Source of the DNA: Yamagishiella unicocca
Taxonomy: Eukaryota; Chlorophyta; Chlorophyceae; Chlamydomonadales; Volvocaceae
DNA length: 64,000 nt
NCBI GenBank assembly: GCA_003116995.1
Contig: BDSL01000049.1
Location: forward strand, 1-64,000
Reading direction: 5' to 3'
Under the pieces are notes generated by a model that saw only the letters and a program-made list of their open reading frames with translations, did no database searches and was not told the origin of the DNA. The stretch's first letter is position 1. Each line of letters starts with the position of its first letter. The position numbers and the translations under genes are program-made. Positions 35,901 through 47,374 of this stretch are shown piece by piece.

Positions 35901-38900
35901 CACTCTCCCTCCTCTCGCGCGGTCCGCAGGACCCCGCTGCACTCGCTTCGCAGCGGCCGCCGCCGCCGCCGCCGCCACCGCCGCCAGCCGGCAGCCCCGG
36001 CGGCTCCCCGGCGGGGCCCGGTCCTGCCTCCTCCTCCGCCAGCAGCGGCGGCGCCGGCAGCGCCTCCGGCCGCCCGCAGCCGGGAGCAGCGACGTCGAGG
36101 TCCTCCGGCGCGTCAACGCCCGCGGCCACCACCACGCCAGGAACGCCAACCACGCCAGCGGGCGGAGCCGCAAGCGGCGGCGGCGGCGGTTCCGGAGCGG
36201 GCAGCTTTGGGGGCCGAGGCAGCGGAGGTGGAGGGCTGCAAGAGCAGAACAGCGCCTCCTGTCGGACCGGTCCAGCAGCAACGTACACGAACTCTGCCGC
36301 TGCCACCGCCTCCGCCAGCAGCCGGCAGCCGCCCCCACAGCCGCTCCCACAGCAGCCCCCACAGCCGTCCCCACAGCAGCCCCCACAACAGCAGCAGCAG
36401 CAGCAGCCCCTACAGCAGCCACGTCCTCAGCATCCGGCGCCACAGTTCCAGCAGCAGCACCCGCCGCCACCGCCACCGCGGCAGCCGCCGCCGCCGCCGC
36501 AGTTCCCCGAGCACCAACAGCACCTCCGACCGCAGCAGCAGCACCACCCGCTGCCAGGCGCCGGCTCCGGACCCCCTCCCGCGTCGACTGCCGGCCTGCC
36601 GCCGGGTGCCGTACACCGCCGGGCGCCCAGCCACGACGCGGCGCTGCTTGGCGGCGGCGGCGGCGGCGGCATTATGGGTCGGAGCGCGGCGCCGCCGCCG
36701 TCGTACGGCATGATGACGTCACCGCCGCCGCGCGCAAAGGGCGAGGCCGTTGCCAACTTCCTGTCGGGGCTGAAGAACAAAAAGGAGAAGCTGAAGAACA
36801 TCGTGGGGGGGCTGGTGGGGGAGCGGGACCGGCCTGAGCAGGGCCACGGTTTCGAGGGCGGGTTGGTTCCGGGGCCGTACGGCAGCATGGACTCCGTGGA
36901 CAGCAACGCCAGCGCCGCGTCCTCTGCCGGCGGGCGGCTGCGGTCCCAGATGATGGAGAAGCTGCAGGTGGGGATGCCGGGCGTTCGCGGGGGGTTCGAG
37001 GAAGACCCGTGGATGCGAGAAAAACCCGTGTAGAACAGACGTTTGCTGGGGCGGGGCAAGTGGGTTGGGGTCGATACCGAGGTGCTGGCGTGGGGTTACA
37101 ATAATAGACCCGATAACGCGACTGGGGAAATGTAGCGTGTGCATAGCCATCGGACACCGGGACGCGCGCGCATGCTGCCGTGGGGGGGTGGGGTCGACAA
37201 GGGTTGTGGAGCAGGTGGCAAAAGCAGCTGGGGAGAGGGTGTTTGGCACTGGGTGTGTGTGTTTTATAAATGCTGTGTGTGTGTGTGTGTGTATGCGTGT
37301 GTGTGTGTGTGTGTGCCTGGTGGTTACGATTGGTGCGGGCGGGTGCGAGCCCCAGGGCTTTCCAGGGTTGTGCCGAGGTCCCACTGGCGGCGCGGTCGGG
37401 CCTTTGCCGCGTCGGTCAATTTTAAAAACCCTGAATCACCCAACAACCCTCGGCCTGACCCGCGGGGGGGACCCTCAGGACGGCTTGACGGAGGGGCGAG
37501 GCAAGCTGAGCCGCATCGGCAAGGCCATCGCCACCAAGGCGCCCGAGGCGCTGCGGGAGATCAAGACCAAGATCCGACCCGCGGGTCGCGGCAGCAGCGG
37601 GGGCGGCATGGTGGACGGCGAGTGGGAGGCGGAGGGCAGCAGGTGGGTGTTGAAGAAGACCCGTGGATGCGAGACCCCTGGATGCGAGACCCCTGGATGC
37701 GAGACCCGTGGTGGTGGGGCGGCGAGGAGGCTCGCGCGGATTGTGGGCGCTGGCCCGGAGCGCTGAGGATGGTTTGCGTTGGGGCCTGAGCGCAACACGG
37801 GTGCACTGCCGCGTCCCGTTCCCCGCCCCACCGGTTGCATGTTGGAATCCGCCTTCCCCTCCCCTCCCATGTGCTGGGGACCCTCACCCTCACCCTCACC
37901 GGCGTCCCCTCCCGCGCCCCTTCCCCCCTCCCCGTCCCTCCCCCCTCCCCATCCCTCCCACCCGCGCTCCCCACCCACCCCTCCTCCCCCACCCCTCCCT
38001 CCCACCCGCGCTCCTCCTCCCCCCAGGTCACCTCTGTACTCCGTCAGCCAGGGCGATGGCGCCCTGCTGGACAACTCGTTGCTCGTGGCGGAGTCGGAGT
38101 ACTTCGGGAAGAACCCGGGGACAGCCGCCCCCGCCGCCCCCGCCGCCCCCGCCGCCGCCGCCGCCGCCGGTGCTGCTGGCACCAGCGCTGGCGGCACCGC
38201 GCAGCAGCAGCAGCAGCAGCAGCAGCCCCTGGTCGGGGAGGACCCGGGTGCTTGTGCGGCCGCGCCACGCGGGGAGCAGCCCAGGCCGGGGGCGGCCGGC
38301 CGGGGGCAACCGGGGGATGCAGAGGCGGCCGGGGGACCGGAGGGTGAGCTGAGGAGCTGGCAAAACACACACATCCCTCTACGTCACATCCGTCACGTGT
38401 TCCATCCTGTGGTTTTCGTATGTATGGGTATCGTCGCCACCTCCCCGGCCCCCCCCCTTTCGCCTCCTCCTCGCAGACCGGGACGGCGACACGGGCCTGC
38501 TGGGCGGCTTCGTGGAGGATTTCGAGTGCCGCCCCTCGCGCAAGGGCGTCTACGTGCAGCTGCTGGGAGAGCGGGTGGAGCTGCTAGGGGAGCGGGGCAC
38601 CAAGGTGGGCTGCAGGCGGCGGCGGTGAAGGAGGGGCGGAAGGAGGGGACCGCCCGCCGGGAAGCTCACAAGCTCACCTCCCTCCGGCCCCCGAGCTAGC
38701 ATGTCCTCCATCTCCAGACATGTGTACCAAACGTCCTAATCGGTTTTCCTATTCAGTGCCGACCCAGGGGTTTACCCCCCATACCCCCCCGAGCCACATC
38801 TTTTCGGGTTTCGCCCCCCGCTTCTCCCCCCTCTCCCTCCCCACGCACAGCCACGCCCCCGCAGCCACACGCCCAGAGCCCCCCCAACGTGGCCCTCCCA

Positions 38901-40955
38901 CCCTTTCATCTGCCCCGCCCCGCAGGTCCCCGACACCAGCATCAAGGAAATCATGCTGGAGGTGGAGGTGGCGGTGACGGCGGTGTTCGAGTACCACGCG
39001 GCGGCGGGCGGCAGCGGCGGGGGCGCCTGGCTGGCTCCGGAACCCGTGTCGTTCAACATCCTGCAGCTGGATCACCGCATGCGCGGAAACACCATCCCGC
39101 TCCCCCGGACGCTGCTCAAGTGGGTGCTGGCGGGTGGTGGGGACCGGGTGCTGGGGACGGAGAGCTGGGGGGCGCTGAGGGGCCTAGGAGGCTGACGTCG
39201 TGAACTATTAGAGTCGTGGGCCTTATAATCATGGGCAGAGGGCTTTGTTCACTCTTAACCCCGGCCCCGACCCCGACCGCTTCCTATGTCGTAGAACCGG
39301 GTCTACTCGCCGCCCCTGACCTCCACGTTACGGCGCCACCCCACCACCCCACCGCCACCTTTGTCGTGTAACCTATGTCGACTCACCGGGTCTTCTAACC
39401 CGTCCCCCTCCCCCCCACACGGGCGGGTCGGGCCGGGGCCTCCGACTAGGACCGGGACTGGGACCGGACCGCGATGGCCGCTCTCCCATAGCGCCCCAAC
39501 TCCCACAGTTCTCCTACTAGCGCCCAAAACCGATTCTGCGAAAACTTTACGTGCGTCGCGTGGGGTCCTCGCTCCCGTGCGTCTCGCCGTAGCCGATATA
39601 GCTTAGCCGCCAAAGGTCCTATTACGACCTTCGGCTTTCGTATCCCCAACCCAGTTCTCCAGCATGCATCTCAAAACTTCTGTTTTAAACGTTTTTTCGG
39701 ACATCCACGGGTTTCCCTCGAACCCCCCACACACACGCGCTCAGTCACCTTCGCGACTCAACTTACTTAAAACCCACACACATACGGTTTTTTCTCGCAT
39801 TTTTTCTCGCATCCACGGGTCTTCCTCGAAACCCCTCACACACACGCGTCCAGGTGTCCGAAGGCTATGCACTTCCCATGTCGAGTTACCGGTTCTTTTC
39901 TGTAACCCCACCCCCACACCCCTCCCAGGGGCCTGCTGAACGCCTACATGCCCGGCGTGCTGACTCGGCTGCTGTCCGGCCTGCTGCCCGCGGAGCTGGG
40001 CGCCTACACGGCAGCCAGCCGCGAGACTCAGGCGCTGAGCGGCGAGTTCAAGGTCGCGGGACCCTCGCTGTCGACGACCATCACCAGCATCGCGCCAGCG
40101 CCCAAAGTACGACACGGTATCCCGTCGGTTAGTCGTTGGCATCAGCGCCTGAGCGACCCAACGAACGACCGTACGGCCTGGTAGCGACCACACTGGCTAA
40201 ACTCGTCCCCCGCAAGTCGCAAGTCGCAACACCTCACCCCAACCTCACCCCACCTCGTACCCCGCCCCGCTTGAACCCACTCCACCTCATCTAACCTCAC
40301 CGCGCTTCAACTCACTCGATTCCAGCCACGCCGCCACTACGCCGGCTGTTACGAGATGGCGGCGCTACGCTGGACCCCAAACCCCACACCCCACCCAAAA
40401 CTCAAACACCCCCCGCAACCCCCCCCCTCACCGCAGCTATGCACCAACTACATTACCCCAAGGCTATGCACCAACTACATTACCCCAGTCGAGTTACCGG
40501 TTCTTTACTTGTAACCCCTCACCGCAGCCGCCAAGCGACCCCGCCAAGCGCGCCAAGTGGGCTGCCGCACAGGCCGCAGCCAGCCGCGCGCGCGCCATGC
40601 TGGGGCTCTCGGACGCGCAGGCGGCGGCGGTTTCGGAGCTGTTCGGAGGCTGCGGGCGGCCCTCGCTGGTGCCGGACAGCGCGGGCCTCACGCCGAGCAT
40701 CAGCGGGCTGTGCAGGTGCGTGGGTGGTTGACGGGGGCCGCGGCGGGGAAGGGTGCGGCGAGGGGATGCGGACCCGGGGGGGGGGGTTAGCGACGGGCGC
40801 CTTAGGTGGATTCCGCCCGGGATGGTTGGGGCTGCGGAGGCGGGCGTGTTTGGGGGTTTGAGGGAACCCTGGGGGCTCCGGTGCCGCGACAGCTGTCCTG
40901 TGGGCTCGGCCACGACTCTACATACACATATACACACACCAAAAAAAGAAATAAA

Positions 40956-40988
<33 letters not shown>

Positions 40989-43900
40989 AAACATATACAC
41001 ACACACTGCTGCCCAGAGCGGGCTTTGACGTTGGCTCTTCGCCCCGTTGTCGGCCCTGATGCTGACGGCGCTGCGACTGCTGCTACGCCCACACCTGCGG
41101 CAGGTTCTACGTGAGCTACAGCCAGAGCGGGCTGTACCCGGCGCTGCTGGGGCTGCTCGACCGGGCGCTGCAGGTGGGGAAGGGGAGGGTTCGAGGAAGG
41201 CCCGTGGATGCGAGGAAAACCGTGGGGAGGGGGAGGGGAGGGGGCCCACCCGCCCACCTGTGGGTTTCCTCTCATACCCGCCAACCCGCCCACCCGCCCA
41301 CTCGCCCGCCCTGCAGGCCGCCTTCGAGTTCCACGGCGTCCGCCCCGGTGCGTGGATCGGAAGGCGTGGGTGGGTGTGTAGCGGGTGTCTCTGACCCATC
41401 CCATCGCCACCCAACTACCTTCCGCTCCCTAAATATACCCGCGGAGCGCGGATACGGACACGACAACTTGTCCGCAAGGCCCCGCCTAAATGCCGTGTTA
41501 CGTCGACCGCCCTGCGGCCCCTCCTCTCCCCCTCCCCGGGTCTTCATGCCCCTCCCGCCCCTCCCACCCCTCCCGCCCCTCCCGCCCCTCCCGCCCCGCC
41601 CTCCGCCCCCCCCCAGCCGGCCGCTTCCCCCTGGCCGGCTTCCTGGATGGCCCCGTGGCCCGCCTGGTTCGCAAGCCCCTCCGTATCGCCTTCACCATCG
41701 AGCGCCTGTCCCTGGCGGTGGACTGCGACGCAGCGCTGGCCACAGTGAGGGACTACTTCGAGCGCCTGGCCAGGGCGTTTGAGGCAAAGGGGTAGGAGAG
41801 GCGGCGACGAGGCGAGCCGCCAGTAATAGCCGCCAGGGGCCCCCTGCCTAAGCTCCCCAAGCATTAGTCGACCTGCAACGGCGTTCTTACAGCCCGCGGT
41901 TTAGCTGTAATTGAATCCTCATGACCCGGTCTCCTTAAGTGCTGCCTGCATAGCTGTGTAGAACCTGATGGTGCTACCATTTTGGACCTGTCCCAAAGAC
42001 TTGATTCCAACGACCCATCCCAACGACACATCCCAACGACACATCCCAACGACCCATTCCAACGACCCATCCCAACGACTCATCCCAACGACACATCCCA
42101 ACGACTCATCCCAACGATCACACTTGTGTGTACACGTTGTCCTCGCCCCCCAGCGCCGGTCGCGGCGGCGGCGGCGGCGACTCCGGCCCCCCTCGCGAGC
42201 CTCTGGAGGTGCAGCTGGAGCTGCTGGACCTGTGGCATGCCTCACTGGCCAAGCTCCTGCGCGCCTTCAAGCAGCGCTTCCGGTCGGCTGGGGCCACCCT
42301 GCTAGCCTCCGCGGACCGACGGGTGTTTCAGTTCGGAGCCGAGAGCGTGGCGTACGACGGGCCGCTCAAGCTCAAGGTGAGCCCCCACGCCCCCCCTGGA
42401 GCAGCGGCCGCCCACCCAACTCGTTTCCATTCCGACGCGTGGACGACGGCTGGCTGGCCCCCGCCGTCCTCTGTCCGCTCCTCTGGCCCCCTCTGCCCCC
42501 TTCTGTTTCCGCTGGGGGGGAGGACGTGGGGTGGGAAACCGGGTCTTCCTCGCCCTCCCCTTGCGGCCGCCGCCGCCGTCGCTTTGTCCTTCCTCCGCCC
42601 GCCCACCCACCTGCACCTCCACCTCCACCTCTCTCTGCGCGCAAACGAGCTCCCCGGCATGCATTGTTGCATTCCCCAAAAACGCGTCTCCTGTACTCCT
42701 TTCCCTGTAGTTTTGCCTCTCAGTTTCCCCTCCGTCGCGTCCAACGGTTTCCTCTCTTCTCCCGCCCCCCCTGCACGTCTGTCCTAAACGGTTGTTCTCG
42801 CGTACACGGGTCTTCCTTGCAAACCCCCTCTGCAGGTTCCTCTCGACCTGGCCATGGACGCCGACGGCTCCTTCCTGGTTGACGTGAAGCTGCCTGACCG
42901 CGAAGAGGCGACCAACTCCATCACTAGCCTCCTGACCGAGGTCATGTACTCGTTGTCGACGACGCACAACACAACACCCACGGCAGCGGCGGCGGCTGCG
43001 GCGGCAGCAGCGGAGGCAGGGGCAGGAGCAGCGGCGGCGATGGGCGGCGCCGCAGGCAACCCCCGCGGCGAGATCGGTGGCGGGGTCGGTGGCGGGGTCG
43101 CGGCGTGTACGAGCACTGGGGTCAACCTTGACACCGCCTTCGTAGCCGTCCAACAAGTGCAAGTGCAGCAGCACCACCAGCAGCAGCACCACCAGCAGCA
43201 CCACCAGCAGCACCACCACCAGCAGCACCACCAGCAACAACAACACTTACATCCGCAGCACCACCAACAGCCGCAGCAACACCAACAGCCGCACCAGCAG
43301 CACCAGCAGCCGCACCAGCAGCAGCACCCGCGGCCCGGCCCGTCTTCGGAGCCGCCCTCCCAGGCCAGCACAGCCCAGGCGGTGCAGGCTCGCGCGGCAG
43401 CCGTGCACTGCGTGCTGGGCACCAACACACAAGGCCGCGCCGCCAGCGACGGCGGCAGCAGCCACGGAGGCGGAGCGGCCACCGGCGATGCGGTCAGCTC
43501 GCCGGGAAGGGCGCAGGGATCAGGGATCAGGCAGTCGGGATCGGCGATGTTTGAGATCGGCAACGAGTGGGCGGCGGCGCTGGCGGAAGGCATGCCGGAG
43601 GGGAGCGCGCTGGCGGCCGGGACGGCGCCGCTGCTCCAGAACCCGGTGGTGGGGCAGTTGTGCGTCAAGAAGTGAGTGGAGGTTGGGGAGTGGTGTGGGG
43701 GGGGATTCGTGTGTGTATGCTTGTGTATGTGTATTCGGATATGCCGCGTGTACGTGGGGGAGGGAGGGGGACTCCGGGCAGATATACCAGTTAAGGGGGT
43801 GGCGTCTTTTTTTCATCGTGTCTTGATCATGTCTGTCCCCTCCCCACCCCACCCCAACAGGCTGGCCCTCAACCTCAAGCTGGATGAGGAGCGCATCGTA

Positions 43901-46048
43901 CAGCTGCTCGCCGGCGGCGGCGCGGGGCTCGCTGCCGCCGCCGCCACCGCTGCCGCAGCCCCGGCCGTCGCCGGCGTCGCCGCCGCCGCCGCCGCCACCG
44001 CGAGCGCAGACATCGCTGGGCGGCTGCTGGGCTGCTACGGCGACCTCTTCACGGCTTCCCTGGACATGGGCTGGAGGCCGGAGAGTGACGTGGACGGAGC
44101 GGCGCAGCGGCCCTGCTGCATGCTGACGGTGCAGAGCAACGACATCACGCGGCTGCGGGCGGAGGTGGAGGGGCTGTGGTTCCAGTCGACGGTCTCACCC
44201 AGGCTGGCGGTCAGGTGAGGCAGGGCGGGGGGTTGGGGGAGGGGGGAGGGTGGCAGCTGTGTGTTTTGTGGGCGGGGGGAATGGAGCAGTGGTTGGGGAA
44301 AGCATTCGCATCCGCACTCGCGTTTGCATCCGCATTCGCGTATAGCGAAGTGGGCTTTTGGCGCCGCCGCATGTGGCTGGCGCATGCGAGTATCGTGCTG
44401 GGAGCAGAGCAGTTTGTTGTTATGGGCCGTGGTCATTGGGCACCAGGCTAGGGGCGCTGAGTGAAGCGGCGAGGCCACACTCGCTCCTCTACCGGTAGTG
44501 CAGCCAGTAAGATCGCTCGTAATCCTTGCAGAAGTGACGAGAATAAAACGGTTCTGGAGGGATTTATTGACGGGCGGTGGACCCATTTTGGAGCAGGACA
44601 GGCAGGGCAGACGGGCAGGGCTGCAAAAGAGCGACAGAAATAACTAAGGCTAGGACCCGTAGCCTTATGGGCTAGCCTCAGAGCGCTACGTAGTTACAAA
44701 GGAGCTGCCATTTGCTAATCGCGACGGGCGCATGTGCTCGAGTTGTCTCATTCCACCATGTTGAATCACATTTATTTGCATAATCTCTGCTACGATTCAG
44801 AGCATTCGTGATGCGTGGAACCTGTTCAGGGCGCAGTGTGCAGGGTACCTCCCTAAGCCGAGCCAGCTGCCGGCCTGAGTTCTCACGCGAGATTCCCAAA
44901 TTCATTGCCTTATAACCTGGCGCGAACACTTGGATATGGAGCACTGGAAGCTCTCTTCCAGAATGACGCAATCCGGCGATGCCGTATCACTATTTTCTGG
45001 AATGCCGTAGCAGCGATATCGAAAGGTCCAGACTGGCAGCAACGAGCTTCTGACTGACGCCACGCTACTGGACATGGAGTATGCTTCAAGGAGCGATGGC
45101 AGCACGGCCCCGTGTCACATTCTGCTCGCCACATGCAGAGAAAAGCCGTTGCCTACGGCGATGTTGATAGACCCTCGACCCCAAACGCCCTTAGCTCACC
45201 AATAATGGAAATCCTCAAGCCCGCCCAGGACAAGAAGAGGGGCCCATGTCCGTGGCCTCACCACATGCGAGCCGGGGCTGAACCCAGCAGACGCCCCGAA
45301 GGGCACAGAGACAGCGGGCAATCCCAGGACACGCGGAGGGCCATGACGAAACCGTACCATACGTACGAAAAGCCAGAGCTAGCCGCCAGCAAAAGGCACA
45401 GGGAAATACAGGACACCCCAGGCCCTGCTGTGTGCGAAAAACGCACCACCGGTAGCGCCTCCATATGGAAATGCCATCCGCCTTTCCGCCCCTGGACTCC
45501 CTCAACCAGAGCCCCCACCCCAATCCTTGATGGGGACCCGAGGTGTCCAGCAAGCGACTATATTTACGTGATCAAAACCGGCCTCCAACTAGGCTTTCGG
45601 CTTCAGTTCACTCCTCTTTTGCCAAGCATGCGATGCACCCACCCAACCCCGTCTCACTTCCCGCAGAGTGCTCCAAGCCGTGGTGATCGCGCTCGTGCTC
45701 AAGTTCCACTCGGCGGATTCGTACTCGATCCGATTCTGGAACCGGGCGTTCAACCAGCTGCACGAGTACCTGTCGCGTGGCAGCCTGGACGTGGCGGTGT
45801 GTCTCTCCATGCGCGCAACCATGGACCGCGCCACGGACAGGCTGCGAGTGGAGCTGTCGGGGCAGGACCTGAACACCTCCGGCTCGACCGCGGGGGCGGG
45901 GACTGGGGGCGGCCAGGGGCTGTTGGGTCAGGTGTGCCCAGTGTACCTGTTGAATGATGTGAACCTCCTGACGGTCCTGGATAGCGTTAAGCTGCTGTCG
46001 GAGACGGCACCCACGGCGCCGCAGCAGCAACAGCAGCACGCGGAGTAG
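32938..46048 (+). CDS. Large coiled-coil protein of unknown function, 19 exons, 1,784 aa
   Basis: Exons: 32938-33093, 33182-33478, 33847-34058, 34358-34582, 35243-35429, 35930-36967, 37479-37642, 38027-38343, 38477-38604, 38926-39119, 39929-40106, 40528-40715, 41104-41173, 41317-41347, 41617-41791, 42154-42376, 42836-43671, 43861-44214, 45667-46048; 5,355 nt, phase consistent throughout. Residues 1-222 are mostly coiled coil (KKEKKRLAAEL; EEMHSLRSDLARLDASSR). Residues 297-705 are Pro/Gly/Gln-rich, ending in a basic amphipathic block (NFLSGLKNKKEKLKNIVGGL). Residues about 866-1290 and 1540-1784 are well folded in appearance: NILQLDHRMRG, KGLLNAYMPGVLTRLLSGLL, LVRKPLRIAFTIERLSLAVD, LELLDLWHASLAKLLRAFKQ. 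A Gln/His tract interrupts exon 17. I do not recognise the family. The alternating amphipathic strands and LLP-type helices could be a lipid-binding (TULIP-like) fold, which is only a guess. Confidence 0.75.
34139..34180 (+). repeat. Family A intronic element, partial
   Basis: tttcgaggaaggcccgtgga followed by tgcgagaaaaacc near the 5' end of intron 3 of the coiled-coil gene. Two related blocks (tgtacccgtgggcgg) precede it. Confidence 0.7.
34672..34862 (+). repeat. Family A intronic element, long copy
   Basis: Starts ggtttcgaggaagacccgtg, passes agaacagacgttttgagatg and gactgggttggggatacgaa, then agccgaaggtcgtaggttga. It is repeated in reverse complement at about 39540-39732 in another intron of the same gene. 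Confidence 0.85.
35093..35130 (-). repeat. Family A intronic element, partial
   Basis: catccacgggtcttcctcga followed by atcccccc, in intron 4 of the coiled-coil gene, about 110 bp before the acceptor. Confidence 0.7.
35660..35880. repeat. 28-bp tandem repeat with palindromic core
   Basis: About eight copies of a 28-bp unit containing aggggcataaggcccct, itself almost palindromic, plus tgggtcgt. It fills intron 5 of the coiled-coil gene almost to the branch/acceptor region and is open in several frames on both strands. Confidence 0.9.
36992..37050 (+). repeat. Family A intronic element, partial
   Basis: ttcgaggaagacccgtggat, gcgagaaaaacccgtg and tagaacagacgtttgctggg, 24 bp after the donor of intron 6. 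Confidence 0.75.
37091..37178 (-). repeat. Family B intronic element, long copy
   Basis: On the minus strand reads cagcatgcgcgcgcgtcccg, gtgtccgatggctatgcaca, cgctacatttccccagtcgc, gttatcgggtctattattgt. It matches 50911-50992 in a permease intron almost base for base over about 85 bp. Confidence 0.85.
37650..37712 (+). repeat. Family A-derived 15-bp triplication at a splice donor
   Basis: gaagacccgtggatgcgag followed by three further acccctggatgcgag-type units, starting 8 bp after the exon 7 donor (37643). Confidence 0.8.
39540..39732 (-). repeat. Family A intronic element, long copy (inverted relative to 34672)
   Basis: The + strand carries gcttagccgccaaaggtcct, cgaccttcggctttcgtatc, cccaacccagttctccagca, tgcatctcaaaacttctg and catccacgggtttccctcga. 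This is the reverse complement of 34672-34862, about 190 bp in total. It lies in intron 10. Confidence 0.85.
39787..39928 (+). repeat. Adjacent family A and family B fragments before an acceptor
   Basis: Reverse family A (tctcgcatccacgggtcttc at about 39806) is followed directly by forward family B (ggtgtccgaaggctatgcac, catgtcgagttaccggttct, tttctgtaacccc) and then by the exon 11 acceptor at 39928. The family B 3' end supplies the C-rich tract of the acceptor. Confidence 0.75.
40434..40520 (+). repeat. Family B element with internal duplication before exon 12
   Basis: A 26-bp block (ctatgcaccaactacattac plus cccaagg) is duplicated, followed by agtcgagttaccggttcttt and acttgtaacccc, 7 bp before the exon 12 acceptor. 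Confidence 0.75.
40950..41010. repeat. (CA)n microsatellite
   Basis: acacaca run with atacac interruptions in intron 12 of the coiled-coil gene. Confidence 0.95.
41188..41228 (+). repeat. Family A intronic element, partial
   Basis: gttcgaggaaggcccgtgga plus tgcgaggaaaaccgtggg, 14 bp after the donor of intron 13. Confidence 0.7.
42003..42120. repeat. 13-bp tandem repeat
   Basis: About nine copies of catcccaacgaca/c in intron 15 of the coiled-coil gene, ending about 30 bp before the acceptor. Confidence 0.9.
42768..42835 (-). repeat. Family A element forming an intron 3' end
   Basis: gcacgtctgtcctaaacggt, tgttctcgcgtacacgggtc and ttccttgcaaaccccctctg run directly into the exon 17 acceptor AG at 42834-42835. 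Element and acceptor are one continuous stretch. Confidence 0.75.
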
Positions 46049-47374
46049 CAAGGCAGACGAGGGGATTGTGGGGGCTGGGACGAGCGCGGGCGCGCGGGCC
46101 AAGCGGGGCGCGGTGCAGGTACGGTGTAGGGTGATGTAGTGAAGGTGATTTGGAAGCAAGCAGGTGGCTTAAATGAGTGGGTGTTTGGACTTGCATTTGT
46201 TAGTGCCGAGGGGTCGGACCTCGAGATTGCTCTCCAGCAAACGTTTTTATGGTGTTTTGTCATCGGGGCAGGATGATGGCTGCCTTGCCAGCAAGGCGGG
46301 GACGGACTCGGCGAGCGAACTAGGGCTTGAGACAAGGTGAAACCCAAACCCGCGCAGTGCTGCGATGAGCGGTTGCTCAATACGGATGCATGCGTAATAA
46401 TGTCTGTGGCTCTTTGTGCTATTCGCTGGACAAATCGGTGAGTACGGGAACGCCGTACTATACTAGTCGGCTTACTCTGTACGTACCGGCGTGGTAACCA
46501 GGGCACCAGAGATGGCGTTTGGAAACCCGTCCTTAAGGGTTGCTGGGTCTTCGTAATTAGCGCAAATTATAAGTCTGAGCGCGGTTACCCATTACGGGTG
46601 CTCTTTTTGGACGTCTTTGTTTCCCAAGGGTATAAGCGCACCGAAAGTGTATTGGGTTACAGCATTTCTTTCTGTACCGATAACGTCACAGCTCAGAGCT
46701 TCATCTATCTGTGTGCAAGGACCACGTGGTGGAACCACCATGGGTGGTATACGATTTCAATCTGCGTTAGGTTGATTTGGCCACAGCGCGGACAGCAAGG
46801 CTTCCCAAGCTTGGGGACTGGGCGGGCAGCCGCGACGCGGCGTCGGAGATGATGAGGTCCACATCGAGTCCTGCACCTATGGTAAATCTTAAAAATGCCC
46901 ACTACGATGTGATAATACTGTGCTATGTAGCTAGAAACACTCTGGACAAGGCATCTGAGTCACTCAGTTGTGATGCTGGCTACTGGCTTGCCCTGCGCGC
47001 TGGGCCAGTACGCATTCATGTTATTGTTGTAGTTGGGACGAATCTTGCATAGCATCGGCACGCTCATTCGCGGCCAGCGCTAAATGCACGCTGTCGGCAT
47101 AATGAGCAAGGTTGCTTAAGTATCCATTGCGGTCAATCATGCGGGCGTGTTACTTCCGCTTCATACTGCTATGAGCTTTGAGACCTGCGGGTGGAACGAC
47201 GTCCGTTGCTCCCGTTCCGCTTATGCTGGGCATTCATGTCCCCCGTTCACCGCTCGCACTGCAAAGTCTCTTCGTAGGACTTCATCTCAGCAATTCAATT
47301 ACCATGCCGTGTCTCAATGTGTCGTTGACGCGCGTCGGCCGCGCGCTGTGCCCCAGCAGGACAACAAGGACGAC
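46049..47374. other. Intergenic region between coiled-coil gene and permease
   Basis: About 1.3 kb. No TGTAA is visible in the first 500 bp after the stop, so the 3' end of the upstream gene is undefined. GC is lower at 46500-47150. An open frame runs from 47147 into the chosen permease start, so the first exon or 5' UTR of the permease may begin there. Confidence 0.5.

Noticed and set aside
45112..45666. Open frame upstream of the last coiled-coil exon
   Set aside because: The frame differs from that of exon 19 and the phase from exon 18 requires the acceptor at 45666. The upstream frame is intronic.
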